The position numbers and the translations under genes were made by a program. From positions 1,392,406 through 1,456,405 of the forward strand of contig JACAXG010000107.1 in assembly GCA_018881555.1 (NCBI GenBank): a stretch of DNA of 64,000 bases, read 5' to 3'. Every line of letters begins with the position of its first letter. The first letter of the stretch is position 1. This DNA is from Amblyornis subalaris (taxonomy: Eukaryota; Chordata; Aves; Passeriformes; Ptilonorhynchidae). Shown here in pieces: positions 36,833 through 47,130 of the stretch. Under the pieces are notes generated by a model, which was not told the DNA's origin, did no database searches, and worked only from the letters and a program-made list of their open reading frames with translations.

Positions 36833-36979
36833 CTGCACTTTCTGTTTTATTAAGCTGTCTTTATGTCAACCCACAAACTTTACTTTATTTTCCCCCATTC
36901 TCTCCCCATCCCACTGCAGTGTGGGAAGTGAACAAGAGGCTGTGTGATGTTTAGCTGCCTGCCAGCTTAAACCACAACA
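36597..36979 (+). mobile_element. Avian ERV LTR fragment carrying microsatellites
   Basis: This is a truncated sense copy of an LTR family related to those at 23151-23737 and 57111. U3 is seen as 'gggtacacaagaagctgggg' (36601-36620), 'ggncaaagggata' and 'tatgatgtcatgc' (36671-36683). R-U5 is seen as 'ttattaagctgtctttatg', 'tcaacccacaaactt', 'tctccccatcccactg' and 'ttaaaccacaac'. Between them, where the TATA box and leader should be, sit an AT palindrome at 36687-36706 and an ATT array at 36786-36831. The 5' part of U3 is missing. Confidence 0.75.
36786..36831 (+). repeat. (ATT)n microsatellite, about 15 units
   Basis: A perfect trinucleotide array of TAT/ATT units about 46 bases long. It creates poly-isoleucine or poly-leucine frames that are not genes. 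It lies within an LTR fragment and is likely to vary in length between individuals. Confidence 0.97.
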
Positions 36980-38690
36980 CTTACTAAATGTAAATCATCT
37001 TTAATTAATCTATATGTTCAGCCAGGGAAGAGAGACAACCCTTTTTGAAACATCACATGCAGTTAATATTTAAAAATTATTTTCAGCATATTTCTAATAG
37101 CCCTTCAATCAAAATCCCTTTGAACTACAGTCCCAGAAACTTCACCGGTAAGACTTTTAGATTTCAGGTGTATATTTGCTTTCATTANAATATGTGTTTG
37201 CAGAGAGAAACTGCCTTTGATCTTATCAACATCAAAACATGGAACGTGCAGATTTTCAGGAATGCAGACTCATGCAAGGATAACCTCATCCCCTATGATC
37301 CTATTTATGATGACCAAGACAGATGCTGCAGTGGAAGAAAACTTTTATGAAAATAAGCATATGCAGGACAGTAATGACTTGGAAGTCCAGAGATTAGATT
37401 TGGTTTTGTCATGTATCTGTGTGGCCCTGGGAAGAGCTTTCAAGTTGCTTTTTGCAAGAGCTCTTTGGAGAAAGGTTTTCCCCTGGCTCTGTACGTGTAT
37501 CCTTGGTCTCAGTGCAGAACTCCATGCTGTTTTTTCCGGTTCTGTCAATCCTGAGGTCCAGATGTGCCTTTATTTTGCACCCAGGGATGGAAACCCTNTA
37601 CAGACCATCTCATCACCTGCTTGTGTGGGGAAAAACTCTTGTACAGCCAGCCTAGAAAGGAGCCGTGATATTCTCCATGTCACCTAGATCGAGGGCCACA
37701 AGTGTGGCATCTGCCATAAACTGCATCTGCTCCAGGAGTTATTTGGTTACTGAAAGTCNGGGATTAATAAGACAGTATCTCTACATGTTGTGTTCTGGAT
37801 TTTATAAATATATAGACACAAAAATAGAAGTGGCAAGTTACCTCGTATGTTGAAGAGCTTCAACACGTTCCCTGCATCATGACAAAAACATATGAAAATT
37901 TATCAGAGAAGAAAGAGAGTGAAGACTGAGAATAGGCTGAAACAAGTCTGATCAGGGCAAATACCATAAATCTCCAATTTGATGATATTCAAGACATGTT
38001 TAACTTTAGTTTTCCACTGCACATGGCACCACACTTCCCTGGGAGATGTGAAAAATTTGAAAAGCTGTGTTAAATTAATGATAAGTCTATAAATAAATAA
38101 ATAAATACTNTNTATATATATGTGGATCTAAGATAAATGTTAGCTGAAGTAACTGAGAAATATACTTAAAACAATTTTTTCAAACTATATTAGATGCTTG
38201 CTGTAAATATTAAAACATTCCAAATTTAAAAGGCAATTTCTTCCCCCATTCTGCCAAAAAATCTGTAATCACCAGTAGTTGAGACAGAGTCACAGTACCA
38301 GTACCTGTCTGTAGTGGAGGTAAATTTGCATAAATAACCTTACTGAAGTAGTGTTGAGAATNTTTCTTACCCAGTGACTTGCAGGTGTTCTGTCAGACAG
38401 GATTTACTGAGCTTGCTGGATTGACTCTNAGGCATTTAATTCCTTGAAAATTAGTTTTAGTGTGTGCACTTACCAAATATGGGGAGACACTGGTCAAGTG
38501 GCCCTAAAGATTCTTCTTCTTTCTTTTATTATCTTTTGAAATGGTATTGCCTGAGAGAAATTCTGGTGCTTGGAGTTTAATGAAACCAAGTATGTGGGGT
38601 TTAATACACGTGACGCTTAATTTTCACCACTCTCATTGACTTAACATTATCCTGTATTTTATGTTCTGCAATTTCATAGGCTTGATAATT
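36980..38690. other. Unique DNA, no gene seen
   Basis: The longest plus-strand frame of the area (37217-37687, 156 codons) lies here together with overlapping frames in two other readings, and shows no domain I recognise. An (AAAT)n run occupies 38090-38107 and is followed by ambiguous bases and a TA run to 38120. No other repeat is seen. Confidence 0.5.
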
Positions 38691-38770
38691 TGAAAGAGCT
38701 TATGGCCAGAAGGTACCCTTAGATCATCCAGCCTGGCTGCTTACATATCATAACCCATTATATTTCACAT
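38691..38770 (-). mobile_element. Old CR1-type 3' end relic
   Basis: The plus strand 'atggccagaaggtaccctta' followed by 'gatcatccagcctggctgc' and 'ttacatatcataaccc' resembles the antisense end of old CR1 lineages, where 'agaagggacc...gatcatctagtctgacctcc' is typical. It lacks the octamer terminus of younger bird copies, so it is probably an older relic. Confidence 0.5.
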
Positions 38771-39049
38771 GCATGAAGCATTTTAAGCTCAAAGACTACA
38801 TTTAAATGGGAACTTTCCAGTCTTCAGAAGACTGAATCCTGTGCTGCAGACAGAGAACAGGAGGGAAGCCAGGTAACAGCTATGTCCAGGTGGCTGCAAA
38901 CACAGAGAATGGATTATCTGATACTTCTGAAAAGAAGAAAAAAGGACTATAAATACTGTGAAGTGATTGTACATGAGGTGGACCAAACTTTCTGACTTGT
39001 TGGAATCTTGAAGCATGAGGATTAATTTCNTCCAGTTGTAATCATGGCC

Positions 39050-39260
39050 TGACTTTAGAGTGACAGCCTGCAAGTAAATCCTGGACAAATTCATGGCTGT
39101 GTTGCCACCCAGCAGCTGTAGAAAGGGAGCAAGTACAACAATTCCAACATTCACCTCCCCTCCACTTGCCTGGCTGTAAAATGGGGATAAAGCAACAGAA
39201 TTCCCGTACAAAGCTCCTGACTGAGTAAGAGCTAAAGATTTTGAATATTGATATTGTCAC
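39050..39260 (+). mobile_element. MIR-like SINE relic
   Basis: A 17-base match 'ctgtaaaatggggataa' at about 39175-39191 is the hallmark of the MIR core in sense orientation. Upstream, 'gactttagagtgacagcctg' and 'gtaaatcctggac' fall in the places of the MIR 'gactctggagccagactgcc' and 'tcaaatcctggc' blocks. The rest is heavily diverged. The 140-codon minus-strand frame at 38789-39211 overlaps this and is not credible as a gene. Confidence 0.5.
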
Positions 39261-40917
39261 TCAAAACTGCTCAAAAAGCTGTGACATCTCATCTCCACAC
39301 AGCTGAGGTTCTGTCCTTTGGAGTCAGCTTGANTAAAGGCTGCTCAATGAACATTTTGCCACAGCATTTGAAGTTTCGACATAAGCTCTAATTAAAAGAC
39401 ATAAAAATCCTCCTGCCTATCCAAGGTTTCATTTTCATGGTTCCAGAGGAGTGATTTAGAATAATTCTACTTTATAGACTGTATAATAAATAAGGCCAAT
39501 CTCAAAATCTCAAAACAAACCCAAGTGAGGTAAGTAGGTTATAAATCTGGAGAATCTAGTCTGCAAAAGAGATGGAATTTCCACGACTTTAATGTGTGAC
39601 TAAATTATTTTTAGCTGAAGGAAAAAATAATCGTACAAGACAAATATCGAGATGCATAATTAATATACTAAGGAGTGTTNCATTCCAGATGTATGTCATA
39701 AACCACAAAGTCTGCAGCCTCTGCTCTTGCAGTGGATGGCACAAGCAGGGGAGAGGGCTGCTGAAATGATTGACATCCTTGGAGGTTTTAATCCCTCCAT
39801 CTTCCACTGATAATATTTAAAATTATCACTGGAGGGGTATTAACACTGGAGTGCCAAGGATANTTTTGAATGTATAAACCTATTCCCAAATAACATGGCA
39901 TCTTCCAATGTGGTTTTCATTTAGTGAATGAAATCTTCCAGGCTTGAATATGACAGTGATAAAGGATAATAATGTGCAGCCATATCTTGAAATTCAATCC
40001 ATTTCAGTATTCAACAAGCTATTGCCACCTGCTAGAAGAGGAAAATTCATCATTNTTCCTCACCCAACAAAATAAAATCAATAATTGTGGTGTGTTTCTT
40101 GCTCAGTAGTGTTTCTTCTAAGGTATTCTAAATGGTATCTGCAANACTTTATTCTCTGTATATATAATTTTTATAATTATTTCTACTCTCATATGCACAC
40201 CTGCAAAACCATATCATTTGAGAAGCCAGACTTCTTGCCTTTATAAATGCCTGACTGAACACATAGGGTGTTTGGGGAGTGCAAAGAACTAAGAAATGCA
40301 ACTTTACCAAGCATAAAAAACCCAAAACTTTACACCTGATGTCTCGGTTGCCTGCAGTAATTGCACGTTGTTCATGAGCTCTGATTTCCAGCAAGACAAA
40401 GGAATCTTTCAACACGACAGAGAAGTGTTAACTGTGGAGTGGGCAGAGCTGGGATAAAGGGCACAGCCCTGCCCTGCCAGGTCCTATGTGGGTCATGCAG
40501 AGGATGAGCCAAAGAGGAACAGGTTGAGTGCAGGAGCTTGGGGAGCGAGGAGGCAGCAGATGGAGTGGCTGACTTTGCTGGTACTCCCAGTAAAAATTTA
40601 GCAAAATAATTTTGGTGACTCTTGTATTTACTGAAAACTTTGCAGATGTGCAAATTTACATCAAGTGGAGTGAAGAAGTTTTTCTTGGGGGAAATTTTTT
40701 TGGAAGCATTCAAGTGGTTTTCTCCAGTGTTTCTTAAACTTATTAGAGTGAAAGGTGGTGTCATCTTTGTGAAGGAGAAGCTGCTCNTGAAAAGGCACAG
40801 GCCTTTCCACTGGATTCTATGTGATTAACTGGACTGGAGACCATGTCAACAAGGGTTTCCCAACAGTGTTTTTATTGGGTTTCTGAAAGATTATTTTCTC
40901 TCCGTTGCTGATGTAGA
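39261..40917. other. Unique DNA, no gene seen
   Basis: AT-rich overall, with a GC-richer stretch at 40435-40570. Minus-strand frames at 40149-40415 and 40372-40764 have no recognisable domain. No repeat identified. Confidence 0.55.
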
Positions 40918-40918
40918 A

Positions 40919-41115
40919 ATCACAGAGTCACAGAATCATTGCAAACTAAAAAGACTTCTAAAATAATCAAACCAAATCATTAATCCAGCACTACAACTTC
41001 CACCATTAAACCATCTCTCCAAGTGCCACATCTCCTTGTTTTTTGAACACTTCCAGGATGGTGATTGCACCCTGCGCAGCCTGTTCCAATGCTTGGCTGG
41101 TGAAGAAATTATCCT
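40919..41115 (-). mobile_element. CR1 LINE 3' region, diverged
   Basis: Antisense CR1: plus-strand 'atcacagagtcacagaatc', 'caccattaaaccatctctcc', 'aagtgccacatctcc', 'cacttccaggatggtgattg', 'cagcctgttccaatgcttgg' and 'ggtgaagaaattatcctc'. The order is correct through about 195 bases. It belongs to the 'aaaccatgtcccaagtgccacatc' type of CR1, different from the ends at 144 and 16340, and is more diverged. Confidence 0.88.
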
Positions 41116-44100
41116 CTNGTGAAAATAGTTTAGTGGACATGGATCAGAGAGTGAAACCCTAATGTGCCATCAAAATGCAGGTGGNTGACCTGCCTGGAAG
41201 GATTGAGGATTTATTCTTAAGTAACATACATTTTCCAGAAAGGACTGGGGTTTTAATATTAGCTATGCTTTCATTTGACCTAATTCAATTGTGTGATTCA
41301 GTTTCATTTTGCTGCTCTGAATCTGGCAAAAATGGGCAAGAATTGAAGTTACAAGGAACCCCAGATGGCACGGGAGTGATTAGACTGTTCACCAATGCAT
41401 CCACTTGCTGAGAGATATCTTCTAAGGTTTTAGCCTTGACTGGCACATTTGCCATTGAAAAATAGCTTAGGAAAGAATACAACATTTCATATGATCCAAA
41501 ACAAAGCACGATCATAACCAAAAGAGCAACAACAGCAATTTGGTCACTCTGAAACAATTTGCTGTGATCAGAATTATTGTGATGCACCTAGCTCTAAATT
41601 TGAAGCTCCAGCACTTTACAAGGATAATTCTTCCCTGGTAACAAAATTTCTACACACACAACTGCCAGATCTATTCCCAAAGTCAGAGCCAAGATCAATC
41701 TTTTCGTATCTGCTTGTTAATGACACGTATACTGTGGGTAAATATCACTCACAGTTCAGAGACCTTTGATATTTAGTCTATGGGCTGTGTGTGGAAATCC
41801 TGGGGATGAAAGCTCATGCAATCAGTCTCCGTTAGGAAATTTTGATTTAGAAATTGAAAGCTTATCAGCAAAGGAGATACCTAATCTAAGCATTGCTGGG
41901 TCTTCCTATGGTGCNTGTAGTTCATTTTCTATCCAGCTTCCTTACTCCAATAATGGTGTATTGACAGCTGGATTGATCTCAGCTAAGAGTCTAACACATC
42001 CAAAAATGTTCAGGGTCAGAGTGGGAGTCANCTTGACAAATATTGAAATGTCTGCACTGCAATGCTGTTGACTAAAGGAGGTGATAGGAATCACGGTAAT
42101 TTAAGAGATTCTTACTCTTAATCATCACCTTTAATTACATATCAGCCACTGACTTTTTGGACATTATTTGATAATTACTTTAAGGCATCCTGTGGATCCT
42201 GAAAGTTTCCATAACTGCTTTAGAAAAAAATATACTTTCCTTGGCCAAAAATGGATTTTGTCTAAAGTTTATTTTAAATTTCTCTTTCTGTATGAAAAAA
42301 ACCACAGAAAGATGTGGACTTTCAGGTGAATCTGAAAAAGAATTCTAGGCAGAATTAGGGGTTTCAGCAAGTGGTTTTTTAGCTTTTTTTGATTAAACAA
42401 CTTTGCTGAAAAAAAATTCACGCATTAAAAGGACAAAATAATGAAACAAAAGAATTATTAACATTTTTTTAAAGCAGAAAATATGTAAAAATTTNAATAA
42501 TAGAGACTTTATAAGCAAAGTTATCAACATTTTATTAGACTAATCTACATAGAGAAAAAGGTAAGCATGTTTTTGAACACAAAATAGTGGGTTTTAAAGC
42601 CGAATTAAAACTGAAAACAAATTATTATCTCAATTAAATAACTATCAGGTCATAAATCTGGAAAAGGTGATTGGTACCAAGGAATAGAAGGAATGTTGTC
42701 AAGAAACATGCATTGATGGCCGATGAGAGAAATATTATAATGTGTCACAAAGTCATGACTGATTTAATGCAAGTTTTTGGTAATCAATCAGATCATGAGT
42801 TTTAGTTCTCAGACTGAGCTTTAGAAGGCTTTGTGTGTATTTTTTTCTTCTCAGGTTTGAAATAGCAGTGAGTAGCTGTTCTGTAGGAGATAAAATCTCT
42901 CAGATCAGAGGTGGATTTGCCCATTATTTATTGTCTGCATGGTTCATTCTTGTGTTTTCATTTCACAAGTAAGGCATTTGGTGAAATTCATGATGTGTAA
43001 TATGTTCTGCAGAAAGACAAATGAAAGAGGAAAGACTTTATGAGACCACTGTGGAAATATTTACTGTGCTTGTAGTGGAGACGCTTTAGTACAGTTTAAA
43101 CTTCTTCCTCAGTTATGATCTAAAACCCTTTGTCATGTTTTTGGCCTACTGGGAGTTTTTTCTGAAGAGTTTAGAGATCTGCAGACTGGGAATGGTCGGA
43201 AGAGCTCTGAGCAGATATGATCTACCCATATAAGTTTAATGTATAATTAAACAAGTCACTTAATCATATTGCTCATCGATTTCCCACACGGTTTCCAGGG
43301 CAGGGTGGCCTGTAACACGTTGTGCCTGTGACGTGTGGAAGTAATTCTGGTGATGTATTTGAATGTTTCTTTCACAAGAATCTCTTTCCCTAGAAAAGTG
43401 CCTTGTTGGATAAAATTCCCCTTTTAATTATTTAGGTAGGTATCATGAGTGTTCTCCTCAAAGTAAAAATATTGGTGTCCAAGGACATGACCGGATAACA
43501 TAATTTTTCCTGATGTGTTTTGGATGGTTACTGTGCTCATGGAAACAGCTGTGTTGGTTTGAAGGTTTTTTTCATAGCTTTCAGTTGGTAGGTTGTTGAT
43601 TTTGATCTTGTCTTTAGTGTTTAACAAAGTGAAGATTTTACTCCAGGATTCCTGACAAAGTATAATGGAATGATGTTTTTTACTGAAATAACAATGTAAA
43701 TCAACAGAAAAAATCCAGATTTCTAGAAGAGATGATAAATTTATAATCTTTTTTATCTCAGATACAACACAAACTTTATGGTATGATAGCTAAAAAATAA
43801 ATCTATCTAATAAATGAACCTCTATATAAGCAACTTCTTTATTAGAGATATAAACTATAAATAGAAACTGATATGATGATCCCTATTGAAAAAAAAAAAG
43901 GGCTTTAGCCAAGCATCAACTATAGAATTTAAAGAAATATTCCATGACTGCTCAGAATAGTATTTCTTACCACTTCTACTTCATATTTCTATGCAATACA
44001 GAGCAGTGTAATTTTTTTTTCTCAGTTCATAATGACCAATGATGATCTGGCCCAGTTTTAAATGTTACAGCTTAGTGGGGCAGATTCATTGCAGAGAGTG

Positions 44101-46790
44101 GAAAACCAGTACAAACAGCACCTGGCAAACTGTGACAAAACCCTTAATGCGAATCCAAGTAAAATGCCTTTGCTGATGCACTGCCCTCTTCTCANGATGG
44201 GGCTTTCCCTCGGATTATTTCTGTGCTTTTACGTGTGTGTTAAATCCTGTGACATCCCAACAGGCACCTCTAAACACCAGGCAGAGGCATTCATCGGTCA
44301 GGGATGTTAACAGAAGGGACAGGATCATCAGAGCCTGGGTTCTGGAAGCAGGCTGGCTACAGCAATTAATATTCTTATATGCAGTTTGGAAAATTTAAAT
44401 TAAGTTCATCACCCCAGACATATCGATAAATCATGTACAGATTAAAAAAAAAAAATAAAGGGGGGGGAAGAAGGTAGCAAATGAAAAACTGAATGCTGAA
44501 AGAGAAAAATTAACTTATCGTCTTTCCTGTCCTCTCTAGTGGAAAACTGGCCCTAAATAAGGAGTTTATTATAATTCCTGCTCTTGCTTTCTGTTTGCTT
44601 CTTTTTTTCGACTACCTTAGCGAATTTGGGTTGTGTAGTCTTTCGGTGGAACAATATGATTCAGGGATATTGTGAGGATCACACAGAGCCGTGTGAGCTC
44701 AGCAGCATTGTCAAAGGTGCAGATGGGTTCAGACCTGCTCAGACACGGGGATGTCTGACAGCCAGGGTTAAATGTGCTAAATCCTAGAGGTACTGAGGAA
44801 ACAATGGGTGAGGTGATGGTGTTGCCCTGGTGATTTTTCTTTTTTTTTTCTTTTTTCCCCTTACAAGTGCCTGTAAGAGAACTTTTCGTTTTGGGTTGAG
44901 CAAAATTACACATCTTATTTCAGCAATAAACCCTTCCCTCTCTCCTCCAGCCCCCTTGCCCCTCAAGTTTTAACACTTAGCTCATATTTTATTGTTGTTG
45001 TTTTTGTTGTTCTATTGCTACCATCACTGTTTCTCCCCGGTTTGGCAGCTAACTCTCAAAAAAATCAATTTTTCACACAGCTTCACTCAGGAATATAAGT
45101 TGGTGATGGGCTTTGCCCAAACACGGGGCCCTCAATGTGCCATCCTTGGTGCATGCTCAGAGAGGATCTCTCCTCTGCTCTGCCAGCCTGTGCATCCTTC
45201 ATTGCTGCTGCAACGAGGGTGACAACACGTGTCAGGCCTGGTGGGAGCTGCTCCTGGCGGCAGCCACGCAGTCAGCTACAGCCTGCTGTCAATTCTACCT
45301 GCCCACAACTCCTCCCAGAGGCCTGAGGCTGCCAGAGTTCACAAAAACCGGGACAAACAGTGCCGTTTCCTATTTTTTTATTATCATTTTTTCATAAGGC
45401 GATTCAGGTGTTCACGAAACAGGTTGAGCTGGGAGAGAAGACAAATGACAAGTGATAAGGGGCCACCTGTGAAAAGAGTTTTTTGTCTTGCTGTTTGCAC
45501 GTACAAGTGAAATTCACTGTTAAATGGAAGTGGACAAGGAGAAAATAAATTCTCTCTGATTCATACTTTGTGTATGACAATTTTGGGATCTCAGATGTTA
45601 AACTGGGTGTGCAAGCTATTAGGAAGAAAATATTCACACACATCCTCGTGCCTGTGGGAGTGGCACACCTGGTTATTAGGAAATGCAAAGGTTTCTCCTG
45701 CCTTTTGCAACCCTGCCCAGAAGGGAGATACTGGCTATAACAAATCAGGCATTTAATTGAACCTAGTGAATGTTGTGTCCCTCTTGAAGATAACAGGCAG
45801 GGTGTCTCTGCACAAAATGTCTTTGGTCATTAGTAACTTTCTCTGCCTTTGACTCTGCAGTGTGTTGATGAGGAGTTTGACATCATCTCTAGAGGAGAAA
45901 TTCTAACTGATGTCCTGTTCCAAGAAGCCTTTAAAAAAAAAAAAAAGAAAGAAAAAAGGATGATTTTCTGTACAAAACATGCCTTAGCACCTTAGGCTTT
46001 GCAAGGATCCCCAGCCAATGTGATGAGGAACAACATAGCAACCGTCACCAGGGAAAATGTCAAAACTCTGAGACATGCAAAAAAAGAAAAGAAGGCAGGC
46101 AACTGGGGAAAGTTCCAGCTTNCCTTACATCTCTGAGAAATTATTTAATTCCCACCTCTGGCAGATAAAATGCAGTTAAACTGCATTGAATCTAACAACA
46201 TCACAAAAAGGGGGGGAATCTCATATGTTTGAAAATGTATGAAGTCATTCAAAACATTTGTAGAGGGGATGCAAACTTNGCAAAAGCAAAAAAGTGAAAG
46301 CCCATATTTTGACAGCACAATGCAAAAAAATGTGCTGGTTGTCTTCAATAATACATTTTTTTTCTAATTCATAGGTCATCTTTTTGCACCTCAAGCCTCC
46401 AAAGGCCAAGAAGCATTTGTTCCTCTTTAATGGCTACAAAGCTTAAGGCATGCATTGTTTAAAACAGATATTGGAGGGCGATTTTGTCAAACTTACAACA
46501 TTTGGTGTTCTTTTTTCAGTTCTTGCTTAGGGGATGGTTTGAAAAACCTCATCTCTTTCTTTTAGGCTTATTTTTAAACNAGGGCCAAAGATGCACCATG
46601 ACAGAATCCCATGACAGAAAGAGGCCTATATGCACATCACAGGCAAAAATATTAAGACATGCATCAACTGCTTAACTATGTAACCAATTTTCTTCTGATT
46701 TTTCTTTATTTTATGCATAATCTAGGAATTTGGCTGCGTTGCAGCCTTTTTTGAAAATGAAGAAATGGAAGAATGAAATCTTTATACCAC
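41116..46790. other. Unique AT-rich DNA, no gene seen
   Basis: A minus-strand open frame at 41285-41587 encodes a hydrophobic segment (about residues 17-33) and a C-terminal NET glycosylation sequon, but its first codon is GTG and the first ATG is inside the hydrophobic segment. A plus-strand frame at 41766-42071 is equally unrecognised. GC-richer segments lie at 44640-44800 and 45110-45340. A/T homopolymer-rich tracts occur at 44440-44470 and 45930-45960. No dispersed repeat recognised. Confidence 0.5.
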
Positions 46791-46795
46791 TGCCT

Positions 46796-47130
46796 AGAGA
46801 GGNCCTACAGGAAAGCTTTTTACAANGGCTTGGACTGACAGGACAAGGGTGAATGGATTGAGGCTAATAGAGTGCTAGTAGGTTTAGATTGGATGTTATG
46901 AAGAAATTGGATATTATGAAGAAATTCTTCCTTGTGAGGGTGGAGAGACCCTGGCACAGGCTGCCCAGAGAAGCTGTGGCTGCCCCATCCCTGGAAGCGT
47001 CCAAGGCCGGGTTAGAAGCGACTTGGAGCAACCTGGGATAGTGGAAGTTGTCCCTGCTCATGGCAGGGGGGTTGGAACTGGATGATTTTTAAGGTTCCTT
47101 CCAACCCAAACCATTCTGTGATTCGATGAT
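46796..47130 (+). mobile_element. CR1 LINE, longest intact 3' end in the window
   Basis: Sense CR1 extending further 5' than the other copies: 'ggncctacaggaaagc', 'ttacaanggcttgg', 'gacaggacaaggg', 'gtaggtttagattggatg', 'gaagaaattcttccttgtga', 'ggctgcccagagaagctgtg', 'tgccccatccctggaagcg', 'ggcaggggggttggaactgg', 'ccttccaacccaaaccattc' and the octamer-type end 'tgtgattcgatgat'. The start lies in the last part of ORF2, but the frame is broken and no protein is made. An 18-base internal duplication lies at 46888-46923. Confidence 0.96.
46888..46923 (+). repeat. 18-base tandem duplication inside CR1
   Basis: The unit 'attggatgttatgaagaa' is followed directly by 'attggatattatgaagaa', one base different. 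The CR1 consensus has a single copy here, so this is a private duplication in this copy. Confidence 0.9.

Noticed and set aside
37217..37687. 156-codon plus-strand frame
   Set aside because: No recognisable domain, overlapped by frames in other readings, and no splice or promoter context.
38789..39211. 140-codon minus-strand frame
   Set aside because: Overlaps a MIR-like relic and has no protein similarity I recognise.
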